From contig JAPTYO010000011.1 in NCBI GenBank assembly GCA_036873135.1, positions 16,378,747-16,442,746 on the forward strand: DNA of 64,000 nt, in the 5' to 3' direction. Numbering within the stretch: position 1 is the first letter of the stretch; each line of letters opens with the position of its first letter. The notes beneath the pieces were generated by a model. It ran no database searches, was not told the origin of the DNA, and saw nothing but the letters and a program-made list of their open reading frames with translations. This document shows positions 11,857 through 21,737 of the stretch, piece after piece. The translations under genes and the position numbers were made by a program. The stretch comes from Clarkia xantiana subsp. parviflora. Its lineage: Eukaryota > Streptophyta > Magnoliopsida > Myrtales > Onagraceae.

Positions 11857-12900
11857 ATACAATATGTTATCTTTTGATAATTTGACCAAAGATCTGTCTT
11901 GTTCATTTATATTCCATACTGACTGTGTGATTTTGCAGGATTGTTACAATTGAATGTTATTGGGGAGTAGACATGAAGATGTAGGGTTCTACTTTTTAAA
12001 ACATCAACCCTTAGCTCCCGTAGCACTTCAGTCTTCTACTAGTTACCCACAAACCATTATATGGCACAGACGATTATGTCACCACCTTTAAAAATCATGA
12101 GCAAGATTTATGATCTTAGATCTCTTAGTTTGCAAAATAAAGTCATTTCGGATTGTAACATTTGTCCTATGACAAAGCAGTCTAGACTTCATTTTTCTAA
12201 TAGCAATTCTGTCACTGTTGATGCTTTTGAATTGATTCGTGTTGATGTTTGAGGGCCCTATCTTAAGCCCACCCATGATAATAAACTTTTCTTTTTAACC
12301 ATTGTGGATGATTTTACCAGGGTTACTTGGGTTTATTTACTCACTTTGAAATCTGAAGTTATTGAGATCCTTAAACATTTTTTTGTTATGGCTGAAACCC
12401 AATTTTCCAAAAAGGTCAAACGTGTCAGATCTGATAATGGTGGTGATTTTATTAATGAAAACTGTTATGCTTTTTTTCTGAGTCGTGGTACCATTCATGA
12501 GACATCTTGTGCCTACACCCCTTAGCAGAATGTTGTAGTTGAAAGAAAACATAGGCATTTGTTGGAAGTTGCTCGATGTATGAAATTGCAAAGTTCTGTT
12601 CCGAAATTTTTTTGGGAGAATGTATTCTTACTGCTTGTTATTTACTCAACTTCATGCCTACTGATGTTTTAAAAGGCTCTTCTCCCTTTGAAAAGCTTTA
12701 CAGAAAATCTCCATCTATCAATCATATCAGAGTATTTGGTTGTGTTTGCTATGCAAAAGTTTTACCTTTATCTGATAAGTTTTCAGCCAGATCTGTTGCT
12801 TGTGTTATGATGGATATTCCCTCACTCAGAAAGGTTACAAGCTGTATAATTTGACCACGAGGCCCTTCTTTATTTCCTGGGAAGTTAAGTTTCTCGAAAA
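11857..12900 (+). pseudogene. C1 integrase (broken)
   Basis: The zinc-binding region ends in CNICPMTKQ (near 12150). The catalytic core follows with a first Asp in VDV at 12240, directly before an in-frame TGA where the family usually has WGPY. The second Asp lies in RSDNGGDF (about 12430) and the Glu in VVERKHRHLLEVAR (about 12540), after another in-frame stop (TAG at about 12523). Later frames (12576-12854) carry the family's FWENVF and KSPSINHIRVFGC text. The D, D, E set is present but spread over interrupted frames. Confidence 0.8.
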
Positions 12901-13363
12901 TGATTTTCCTTTTAAGTCTTCTCAAAGTAACAATCTCCCCGTGTTTGCTCCTGATGTTTTGCCTGTTCACTATGCAGATCTTGTTGGACACACTAATCTT
13001 CTTTCTGAGTCCCTCAATCAAGGTGATTCTCCAGCGATTGCTGATGACAATGAGATACTGTTGATGATGCTGGCTCCACATGTCATACCTCTTTAGATGG
13101 TGATGATGATACTTTCGATGTTGCATCTGATTTGGTTGATAATGCCCCTAATGTCTCTGAACCTTCTCTTAGACATGCTAGACAAATTAGGCCACATGTT
13201 TGTTCTCGTGATTGTGATATGTCTGCCAATTGTTCTACCAAACATCATATTTCTCCCTCCTTGAGTTATGATCATATTTCCAATGAGCACAAATCTTTTT
13301 AAGCATGATTGATAAAATTCCTGAGCCTAGTTCTTTTTCAGAAGCATGTAAAAACAAACATTG
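12901..13363 (+). other. C1 linker between integrase and reverse transcriptase
   Basis: Degenerate coding sequence with Ser/Pro/Asp-rich reading in several frames (12800-13096 and onward), equivalent to the variable linker of Copia polyproteins. No motif could be assigned. Confidence 0.5.
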
Positions 13364-13686
13364 AATAGAGGCCATGAAGGAAGAAATTACTGCTTTAGAA
13401 GATAATAAAACTTGGTCATTGGTTCCTTTGCCTCAAGGAAGAAGTTCCATAAGATGTAGATGGGTCTTTCGTGTTAAGTACAATTCTGATGGCTCCCTTG
13501 AGCGTTATAAAGCCCGTCATGTTGCAAAACGTTTTAAACAAAAAGAAGGTATTTACTATGATGAAACCTCTTCTCCTATGGCTAAAATTGGCACTGTTCG
13601 TGTTATTCTTTCTCTTGCTGCAATGAATGCTTGGCTATTGTATCTAATGGATGTTTATGACGATTTCCTTCAGGGTGATTTATTTG
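13364..13686 (+). pseudogene. C1 reverse transcriptase, N-terminal part
   Basis: This open stretch begins AMKEEITALEDNKTWSLVPLP and continues WVFRVKYNSDGSLERYKARHVAK, a signature of Copia reverse transcriptases. It ends at DVYDDFLQGDLF, where the first catalytic Asp region lies, and is cut there by the Mutator-like element. The continuation EEVYMNLP is found 10.5 kb away at 24206. Confidence 0.9.
13677..13686. repeat. 10-bp target duplication of the large Mutator-like element (left)
   Basis: GATTTATTTG here is repeated exactly at 24196-24205. Removing the insertion and one copy restores continuous Copia reverse transcriptase reading. Confidence 0.92.
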
Positions 13687-13892
13687 GAATTAAAAACTAA
13701 AATAACATGTAAAAATAACAATAAAAAACTTTATTACTCATATAACATATCACGCAGGTTGAACCTGTGTGAGATTAAAAATAAAACTAAAAAAAAAAAA
13801 TCACTTCTAAGACAAAGACAAGACATGGCTGTCAAATATATGGGCCCCTTGTCAGCTTCAGAATCCACAAAAAGCAAAGGAAAAAAAATGGG

Positions 13893-13897
13893 ATCAC
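13893..13897. repeat. 5-bp target duplication of E2 (left)
   Basis: ATCAC precedes the left LTR and is repeated at 21727-21731 after the right LTR, the expected result of Gypsy integration. Confidence 0.92.
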
Positions 13898-14599
13898 TGT
13901 AGGATCACGGTGGAACTTCGGTACGGACTTTGACGGCAATCCTAGCTCCTTTACTCCACGCAATCCTGCAAGAGGGGATAGACCGGGCGGTGACCCAGAA
14001 TCCCTCTCCGATGCTTAAATGAGTATCTCGTATGACTGGCAAGCAGTAATCTTAAAGTGTATTGAATTCAACGTCAACATTCTGAGGTGACCTCTTGCCC
14101 TTTTATAGGCGAAGAGATGCCTCAGGTACCTGGTGAACCGTTAGGGGTGGTTAGCCCGTATCCCGCGTATCTCGGGTGTGATCCCGCCTATCTAGGCCAT
14201 GATCTCGCGTATCTCATCCACGCCCCGCGTATCTCGGCCACGCTCCGTGTATCTTAACCACGTTCCGCGTATCTCGGCCACGCCCCGCGTATCTTGGCCT
14301 TATCCTCTGATAACGAGTCCCGACTCCCGTCTGAGACTCCAGAGTTATCTCGTTGTGTCACCGCTCGGGGCCCCTCGTCATCGTTACATGGCCAATCATT
14401 CTCAGGGATTCATCATCGGGGCCTACTTAAAGGCTTCTCATCGGGAGCTTCTAGCTCATCTGTCGGGACCTTTCATCATCGGGACTCCCTTCGTCGGGAC
14501 CCTTCTCCTGGATCATCTTGACCTTCATTTGGAGCCTGGTGGGCCTGTTTGCCGTTTCCTTGTCGTTAAAGGGCCTGACGGCTGTAGTCGAATCCATCA
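13898..14599 (-). mobile_element. E2 3' LTR
   Basis: Plus-strand ends are TGTAGGATCACGG and GTCGAATCCATCA. On the minus strand a TATA box (CCTATAAAAGGGC, 14098-14111) is followed by the shared TTAAGCATCGGAGAGGG motif near 14000-14020. A cluster of short CGCGTATCTCGGCCACG repeats (14170-14300) lies upstream of the TATA box in U3. Confidence 0.93.
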
Positions 14600-14934
14600 T
14601 TTGCCCCCAAGACATGAGGGACTTTTAGTTTGTCGTGTCTTTCAACTCCCGACCTCCCGATATCTGTATCAGAGGCTTTTCTCTTGACAAAATTCCTTGA
14701 CACGGATCTTCTCGTCCGCGATTCCTCGATACTTCGAGGATAGCCACAAAATCCGAGAAGACTCCTCCAATATTCCTCGATAGTCGACTCTTCATCGGCT
14801 GACCTCCAAGAGTCCGATCCTCCCGCGGCCAATCTTCCAGGATCCGATCATCTTGCTGCGGAGCCTTCTGCCTCATACCTCGTGGATCCTGCTCCCCTCG
14901 ACGCTGCCAAGGATCAAGTTCAATCGCTTTATTC
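14600..14934 (-). other. E2 polypurine tract and 3' untranslated region
   Basis: The minus strand reads CATGTCTTGGGGGCAAA directly before the LTR. This serves as plus-strand primer site. The rest shows no coding signal; short frames here are shadows. Confidence 0.7.
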
Positions 14935-16105
14935 CACTTAAGGCAAAACCACGCCACTTAAGGCGACTTTTCAACTTGCGCCACTTAAGGCGACTTAATA
15001 TCGTGCACCACTGAAGGCGACTTTACATCGTGCACCACTTAAGGCGACTTTTCAACTTGCGCCACTTAAGGCGACTTAATATCGTGCACCACTGAAGGCG
15101 ACTTTACATCGTGCACCACTTAAGGCGACTTTACATCGTGCACCACTTAAGGCGACTTTTCAATTTGCGCCATCTAAGGCGACTTAATATCGTGCACCAC
15201 TGAAGGCGACTTTACATCGTGCACCACTTAAGGCGACTTTTCAACTTGCGCCACTTAAGGCGACTTAATATCGTGCACCACTGAAGGCGACTTTGCATCG
15301 TGCACCACTTAAGGCGACTTTTCAACTTGCGCCACTTAAGGCGACTTAATATCGTGCACCACTGAAGGCGACTTTACATCGTGCACCACTTAAGGCGACT
15401 TTTCATCGTGCACCACTTAAGGCGACTTTTCAACTTGCGCCACTTAAGGCGACTTAATATCGTGCACCACTGAAGGCGACTTTACATCGTGCACCACTTA
15501 AGGCGACTTTTCAATTTGCGCCATCTAAGGCGACTTAATATCGTGCACCACTGAAGGCGACTTTACATCGTGCACCACTTAAGGTGACTTTTCAACTTGC
15601 GCCACTTAAGGCGACTTAATATCGTGCACCACTGAAGGCGACTTTGCATCATGCACCACTTAAGGCGACTTTTCAACTTGCGCCACTTAAGGCGACTTAA
15701 TATCGTGCACCACTGAAGGCGACTTTACATCGTGCACCACTTAAGGCGACTTTTCAACTTGCGCCACTTAAGGCGACTTAATATCGTGCACCACTGAAGG
15801 CGACTTTACATCGTGCACCACTTAAGGCGACTTTATTCGGGCACCACTTAAGGCGACTTTCATCGGGCACCACTTAAAGCGACTTTTCCCGTGCACCACT
15901 TAAGGCGACTTAACCTCGTGCACCACTTAAGGCGACTTTTCTCGTGCACCACTTAAGGCGACTTTTCTCGTGCACCAATTAAGGCGACTTAATCTCGTGC
16001 ACCACTTAAGGCGACTTTTCAACTGGCGCCACTTAAGGCGACTTAATCTCGTGCACCACTTAAGGCGACTTTTCTCGTGCACCACTTAAGGCGACTTTTA
16101 GATAC
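14935..16105. repeat. 27-bp tandem array in the E2 3' region
   Basis: The core word CACTTAAGGCGACTT recurs about every 27 bp. A variant monomer containing TCAACTTGCGCC recurs at 14971, 15052, 15160, 15241, 15322, 15430 and 15511. Spacings of 81 or 108 bp equal three or four monomers, so there is higher-order structure. The array becomes irregular after about 15830. Tandem arrays between pol and the 3' LTR are known in Retand-type elements. Confidence 0.95.
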
Positions 16106-16195
16106 TTAGAATAAATCTAAGGACAACTCTTATTGGAAGCAACCTCTTTATTGATGGCATAAAATTGGCTTACATCGAATTAATCGATAAACAGC
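16106..16195. other. Spacer between the two E2 tandem blocks
   Basis: Ninety bases of unique, AT-rich sequence with no coding signal separate the main 27-bp array from a short second block. Confidence 0.7.
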
Positions 16196-16302
16196 ATACA
16201 CCACTTAAGGCGATTTTTACATCGGGCACCACTTAAGGCGACTTTATCGGGCACCACTTAAGGCGGCTTTATCGGGCACCACTTAAGGCGACTTTCTTCA
16301 AG
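16196..16302. repeat. Short second block of the 27-bp repeat
   Basis: Four further units of CACTTAAGGCGACTT with GGGCAC spacers lie next to the integrase stop. Confidence 0.9.
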
Positions 16303-16328
16303 CATGGTGTTTCTTCAAGTGTTCGCCA

Positions 16329-18314
16329 CTAAAAGGAATGCTTCAACGTTCTGCCATCGAGGTCTTCCAACTTGTACGCATTTGGAGCTGGCATCCCCAC
16401 GACCTTATAAGGTCCTTCCCATTTTGGTGACATCTTGTTGATTCGATCCAAAAGGGTGAACTCGTTGCGACGCCAAACCAGCTCCCCGACAAAGAACTGT
16501 CGGGACTTCACTCGACGGTTGTAGTACCTGGCCGTCGCCAAACGCATTCGAGCTTGGACTTCATCGGCTTCCCGCCTCTTCTCTTCGAGTAAGTCCAAGT
16601 CCAGACGTCTCACTTCATCATTCGTCAGAGGCTCGTAATATCTCATCCGATGGGACGCCACAGCTACCTCCACGGGGGCGACAGCCTCCGTGCCATAAAC
16701 GAGGCCAAACGGAGTCTCCCCCGTTGATCGTTTGGGTGTCGTTCTAACAGCCCAAAGCACGTTTTCCAGTTCGTTCAGCCATTTGCCCTTCAAAGCATAG
16801 ACCCTCTTCTTGAGGCCGTCCATCACGATTTTGTTGGCTGATTCTACCTGGCCATTAGTCTGAGCATGGCGCACAGAAGCTGTCCGATGCTCGATGTTCA
16901 ACTCCTCCAGATACTCCCTCACCTGAGAGCCGTTAAACGGTGGACCATTGTCGCTGATCACCACCTTAGGAATCCCGTATCTGGACACGATGTGGGTCTG
17001 GAGGAACTTGACGATCTGGTTCCCCGTTGTTCTGGCCAACGCTTTTGCCTCTATCCATTTCGAAAAATAATCGATAGCTACAAGTAAATACTTACATTGA
17101 CCTTGTGCTTGTGGAAGAGGTCCCACCAAGTCGATGCCCCACTGCGCGAAGGGCCACGCGCTCTTGATGGATGTCAGATTAGTGGTCGGAGCCACGATAC
17201 TCGGGGCGTACCTCTGGCACGCGTCGCAGGATCGGACCATCGCCGTCGCTTCTTTGTTCATCGTGGGCCAATAATAGCCCAAATTCAGCACTTTCCTCTT
17301 AATGGATCGGGCCCCTTCGTGACAAGCCGCGACCCCTTCATGCATTTCCTTCAGGATTCGATTGGCGTCGGGTTCTGCCACACACTTCAAGTACGGAGTC
17401 GAGAACCAGCCCTTCTTGTATAGCTGATTGTCCAACATCACATAATTGGCCGCGATCCGGCGTATCCTGTCCGCTGCCACTTGATCATCGGGGACTGCCC
17501 CCGTAGTCAGGTACGCGACTATCGGGGTCATCCAGGTTGGCTCCTCCTCCGATCTTGCTTCAATGGCGCACACCTGTGTTGGGTCGATGTTTGATAAGAT
17601 CACCTTCTCCAAGAAGTGCACCTTCCGATTTTCTTCCAAGGGTGCCCCCAAGGCAAACTTGCTCAAGGCATCTGCCTCTACATTTTCCTCCCTTGGAATT
17701 GCCTCGATATCGAAGCTTTTGAAGCTCTCTTTCAAGGCTTGTACCTCTCGTTGATACTTTTTCATTATCGGACTCCTTGCTTCGTATCGCCCCTGAACCT
17801 GGTTCACGATTAAAGCTGCGTCGCACTTCACTCTCAAGTGATCGATTCCAGTGCCTTTAGCAATATTTAGGCCCGTGATAAGGGCTTCATACTCCGCTTC
17901 GTTGTTTGTGGCCTTGAATGTTAAAGCCAATGCGTATCGGAGCGGTTCACCTTCACCCGGTGGTATCAACAAAAAGCCCGCTCCTGATCCGTCCGATCTC
18001 GCGGAGCCAATCGTGTACATCTCCCAAGTATTTTCCTCGTTTGGCTGTTCTGATTGCTCTGCCATCTCTTGTTGTTCTGCTGTCGGGACCTCCATGGTTG
18101 CCCCCTCTACAGGGCCCGCTTCTTCCAGATCGGGGGCTGTAGACTCTGCTATGAAATCCGCCAATGCCTGGGCCTTAATAGCCGTTCTCGGAGCAACGTG
18201 TATGCGAAACTCACTAAGCTCGACTGCCCATTTCACTAATCTCCCCGACGCATCAAGTCGGTTCAAAAAATGCTTCAAAGGTTGATTCGTCAACACACAT
18301 CCGCCATTTCCCAT
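16329..18314 (-). pseudogene. E2 RNase H remnant, archaeal-type RNase H and integrase (661 codons)
   Basis: Residues 7-58 are the end of the first RNase H (TNQPLKHFLNRLDASGR..ALADFIAE). Residues 95-225 are an archaeal-type RNase H, with NNEAEYEAL, VKCDAALIVNQV and ADALSK motifs. At residues 101-103 it reads TIG where the family has VDG, so the first catalytic Asp is missing. Integrase follows, with a zinc finger (H325, H332, C363, C366) and catalytic D395, D455 and E491 with the family's 35-residue spacing, then a C-terminal chromatin/DNA-binding part ending at residue 661. It would remove RNA from hybrids and insert cDNA. The frame starts inside the deletion junction, so it has no natural start. 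Confidence 0.92.
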
Positions 18315-19038
18315 TGCTCTTCTTCACCAGAACCGAGTTGGCGACCCAAGTTTGGAATCGGAGCTTCTTGATAAACCCAGCATCAAGCAACCTGCCCACC
18401 TCCTGCTGGATCGCGATCTTCTTGTCCGTGCCCATTGGACGCCTTTTCTGTGTGATAGGCTTGATCGCGGGGTCTATCTTCAGCTCGTGTACGATCACAT
18501 CGGGACTGATTCCTGGCATATCGCTCGGGGACCAGGCAAACAGTTCCTTGAACTCTTTCAGCAACTCCACCAGTTTTTGAGCTGTCTCTTCCGTTAGAGC
18601 GGACCCGATTTTCACCTTCCTCTGGGGTCCATCGATCTCGACTTCTTTCAGATCTTCTACGAGGGCGGGACGCCCAAATTCCTCTCTGGGGTATGTATCT
18701 GTTTGAAGGACAGTCATAGCCTCTCGTCTCCTCCTTCGGGTGGCGTTAACATAGCATTTTCGAGAAGCCACCTGGTCGCCCTTAACCTCTCCGACTCCAT
18801 GGTCGATCGGGAACTTCATCTTCTGGTGCACTGTCGAGGCAACCGCCATCAGGGGATTAATTTTGGTTCTCCCGATAATCGCGTTGTAGGTCCCCGCGGA
18901 ATCTACCACGACAAATTCCACGTTCCTCCTTTCTGATTTCCACCCGCTACCAAACTCCACTGGTAAGGTGATTACTCCTAGCGGATAGGAGGTTGAGCCA
19001 GAGAACCCGACCATCGGGAAGTTTGCCTCCTTTAGATC
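18253..19038 (-). pseudogene. E2 protease end and truncated reverse transcriptase
   Basis: This is in frame with gag upstream but separated by one stop (TAA at 19039-19041). The first part completes the protease (GRTKINPLMAVASTVHQKMKF). Next comes the tether and then the RT thumb-side start (VHELKIDPAIKPITQKRRP, LLDAGFIKK, ANSVLVKKSNGKWRMCVD). After RMCVD the reading jumps to RNase H sequence in another frame. All palm motifs, including the YVDD catalytic box, are absent. By family expectation about 250-350 residues are gone. The shared GTGTTGAC at the junction suggests a microhomology deletion. Confidence 0.9.
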
Positions 19039-20973
19039 TTACTTTGTTTTCCCCATAGCCTCCAGCGCGTCCATGAATAGAATGTCGGAGGAGCTCCCTC
19101 CGTCGATTAGAATTCTCTTCATTTCGAACCCGTCTACATCCAAGGTTACCACCAAGGCGTCGTCGTGCGGAGTCTCCACGCCTATGAGATCTTCCGACGA
19201 AAAGGAGATTACCATCTCTTCTTTCAAGGTCCAGGATCGAGACCTCTTACCCAGCACCACCGCCGTAGGGATTCTAGAGGCATAGACCTCTCGGGCGGAT
19301 GAGGTATCACCTCCGGCAGCAAACCCTCCGTGAATCACATTGATAGTGCCCCGTCTCTCCTTGCGAGCACCGGATGACTCTGGGTCGGTTCTCTTCTTCT
19401 TTGGGGACCGATCGCGAGATCGGGAACGGGACCGCGATCGGGACCGAGAGCGGGATCGAGACCGCTTATCCCCGACAAATTCCTTGAGTTTCCCCTTCTG
19501 GATCAACTTTTCGATCTCCTTCTTCAGTTCCCGACAGTGGTTGGTGTCGTGACCATTTGCGCGGTGAAATCGGCAGTAGCGATCCGTGCGAGATCCCAAG
19601 AATTCTCCATCCTTCTTTGGGGGGTACCTGGAGATACCTTGTCGTTCCATGACCGTCAGTACTTCCGCCATGGAGCAGTTGAGAGGAATGTCGAGATCCT
19701 CCCGCTTATCCTTCCTTGAAGAACGCCTATCGTCCCTTCGATCAGGTCGGCCTCGATACCGACTGCTTTCGGTTTTACCTTTTGACTTGCGATCATCGAA
19801 AGGTTTAACCGACTGTTTCCCTTTATTCGACTTAGGGGGCTCCAGCTCTCCCGCGGCTATCATCGATTCCTGGACATCGATTTGCCGTTTCACCCTCTTC
19901 TGCAGTGCCTCCATATTCCACACAGCTTTCTCAGCCACGCTGTGCATCAGATCGGAACCATAGGGGGCCGTTAAGTTCCGAATGAAGGTACGTATGGTCT
20001 CACCTTCCGAGATCTCTTCGTCGATCTCTGCCACACTGGCAGTGTACCGCTGGTAATAATGAGCCAGCGATTCGTCGGGCATCTGCACCACCTGGGTCAG
20101 GGATCTCACGCTCTTCAATAAACGTCTCCGACCCTGGTACTGCTGAATGAATCGGTCGTGCATATCTGCCCAGCAAGTGATGCAGCCTGGGGGCAGACTA
20201 AAGAACCAGGTCAGGGCTCTTTCTCCAAGTGTGTTCGGGAACAGCGTACACACTATGTCTTCACTCGGGGCTCTTCCCAGACACGCCATGAGGTGTTTCT
20301 GGACATGGCGAACCGGATCTCCTTCGCCATCGTACTCCTTTATCGTGGGGATGCCTAGCCCAGGCGGGGCTAGGGTGTCGATGAGTCGGGGAACGAAGGG
20401 ATGAGTGGATCGATCCCTTAGCTCCGACACCAGCGGCTTCTGTTCTCCCATGCAGATGTTCACGATCTTTACCACCTGGTCGGGAGTGATGGGACCATTC
20501 AGGGGAATGGTCCTGTGCTGTACTGGTCCTGGCCCATCAACCACGAACCTCTCCGGCTGACCGGATGCCCTATTTCTGTCCTGGCCTCGGGGCGGGGCTT
20601 CCTGTGCGTTCCGACCCTCTGTTGGTGGGGCCACTTCCTCCAACGGGGGCATCTCCTCCTGCCTCCTCGCAGCCTCTCTCCGATCCAAGAGAGCCTCTAC
20701 GGTTGCCAGAAACATGGGCATGGCTTCTGCCACGGCCCTTGTCAAGTCTGTAGCTGGGGGAGCCTCCTGCCCCCTATTGCCCTGGTGCTGAGGAGCAATA
20801 TCTTCGGGACCTTCATTGTGCCCCCCTGTCTGGGAGAGCTCAGCCGGGGGATGGTTCTGGTTTTCCTCCTGTTCTGGTACTGAATCCAGATTTGTTGCAG
20901 CGGGGTGACGGGAACCACCGGATTGTCCCTGTCTTCTGTTCTTGCCAGCCGCCATCGATCGAGTAGAAGGCAT
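19039..20973 (-). CDS. gag: E2 Gag and N-terminal protease
   Basis: The start is taken at the Met 36 bp after the LTR (MPSTRSMAAGKN); the open frame itself extends back into the LTR to 21075. After a Gln/Pro/Glu-rich N-terminus comes the capsid (PTIKEYDGEGDPVRHVQKHL, WFFSLPPGCI, DRFIQQYQGRR, ETIRTFIRNL), as in plant Gypsy Gag. A zinc knuckle YCRFHRANGHDTNHC follows at about 19530-19580, then an Arg-Ser repeat tract (19408-19470), then the protease active site ILIDGGSSSDIL near 19090-19110. The frame is closed by a TAA within protease. Gag would assemble the particle and bind genomic RNA. It is the one long frame of this window that looks intact. Confidence 0.9.
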   Translation of the reverse strand: MPSTRSMAAGKNRRQGQSGGSRHPAATNLDSVPEQEENQNHPPAELSQTGGHNEGPEDIAPQHQGNRGQEAPPATDLTRAVAEAMPMFLATVEALLDRREAARRQEEMPPLEEVAPPTEGRNAQEAPPRGQDRNRASGQPERFVVDGPGPVQHRTIPLNGPITPDQVVKIVNICMGEQKPLVSELRDRSTHPFVPRLIDTLAPPGLGIPTIKEYDGEGDPVRHVQKHLMACLGRAPSEDIVCTLFPNTLGERALTWFFSLPPGCITCWADMHDRFIQQYQGRRRLLKSVRSLTQVVQMPDESLAHYYQRYTASVAEIDEEISEGETIRTFIRNLTAPYGSDLMHSVAEKAVWNMEALQKRVKRQIDVQESMIAAGELEPPKSNKGKQSVKPFDDRKSKGKTESSRYRGRPDRRDDRRSSRKDKREDLDIPLNCSMAEVLTVMERQGISRYPPKKDGEFLGSRTDRYCRFHRANGHDTNHCRELKKEIEKLIQKGKLKEFVGDKRSRSRSRSRSRSRSRSRDRSPKKKRTDPESSGARKERRGTINVIHGGFAAGGDTSSAREVYASRIPTAVVLGKRSRSWTLKEEMVISFSSEDLIGVETPHDDALVVTLDVDGFEMKRILIDGGSSSDILFMDALEAMGKTK

Positions 20974-20991
20974 ATCATCTTTTTGTTTGTT

Positions 20992-21009
20992 TCCCACAGA
21001 CGGCGCCAA
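20992..21009 (-). other. E2 primer-binding site
   Basis: On the minus strand TTGGCGCCGTCTGTGGGA begins directly after the 5' LTR. Its first nine pairing bases TGGCGCCGT match the 3' end of plant tRNA-Asp, and later bases diverge. E4 has a near-identical site. Confidence 0.75.
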
Positions 21010-21726
21010 TGTTGGATCACGGTGGAACTTCGGTACGGACTTTGACGGCAATCCTAGCTCCTTTGCTCCACGCAATCCTGCAAGAGGGGATAGACCGGGC
21101 GGTGACCCAGAATCCCTCTCTGATGCTTAAATGAGTATCTCGTATGACTGGCAAGCAGTAATCTTAAAGTGTATTGAATTCAACGTCAACATTCTGAGGT
21201 GACCTCTTGCCCTTTTATAGGCGAAGAGATGCATCAGGTACCTGGTGAACCGTTAGGGGTGGTTAGCCCGTATCCCGCGTATCTCGGGTGTGATCCCGCC
21301 TATCTAGACCATGATCTCGCGTATCTCAGCCACGCCCCGCGTATCTCGGCCACGCTCCGTGTATCTTAACCACGTTCCGCGTATCTCGGCCACGCCCCGC
21401 GTATCTTGGCCTTATGCTCTGATAACGAGTCCCGACTCCCGTCGGAGACTCCAGAGTTATCTCGTTGTGTCACCGCTCGGGGCCCCTCGTCATCGTGACA
21501 GGGCCAATCATTCTCAGGGATTCATCATCGGGGCCTACTTAAAGGCTTCTCATCGGGAGCTTCTAGCTCATCTGTCGGGACCGACTCTGTCGGGACCTTT
21601 CATCATCGGGACTCCCTTCGTCGGGACCCTTCTCCTGGATCATCTTGACCTTCATTTGGAGCCTGGTGGGCCTGTTTGCCGTTTCCTCGTCGTTAAAGGG
21701 CCTGACGGCTGTAGTCGAATCCATCA
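21010..21726 (-). mobile_element. E2 5' LTR
   Basis: Same ends as the 3' LTR (TGTTGGATCACGG to AATCCATCA). It differs mainly by a 15-bp duplication (CGACTCTGTCGGGAC-like) near 21570-21600 and scattered substitutions. The TATA box (minus CCTATAAAAGG) is at about 21212-21222. This copy would drive transcription of the element. Confidence 0.93.
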
Positions 21727-21737
21727 ATCACCTTTTT

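Larger units (their letters stand above)
13898..21726 (-). mobile_element. E2: complete but RT-deleted Tat/Retand-type Gypsy element
   Basis: A 7.8-kb minus-strand element with two LTRs (13898-14599 and 21010-21726), perfect ATCAC duplication, a primer-binding site, gag-protease, a truncated reverse transcriptase, archaeal-type RNase H, integrase and a 27-bp tandem array before the 3' LTR. The second RNase H between RT/RNase H and integrase is the mark of the Tat (Ogre/Retand) lineage. Comparing the LTRs by eye shows roughly a dozen substitutions plus one 15-bp duplication, so insertion is recent relative to the rest of the window. The RT core is missing, so the copy is non-autonomous. Confidence 0.93.

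Noticed and set aside
14935..16302. CRISPR-like array
   Set aside because: Direct 27-bp monomers with no unique spacers, within a plant retrotransposon.
16866..20883. Plus-strand frames opposite E2 gag-pol
   Set aside because: Shadows of the minus-strand coding sequence; no domain reads on the plus strand.
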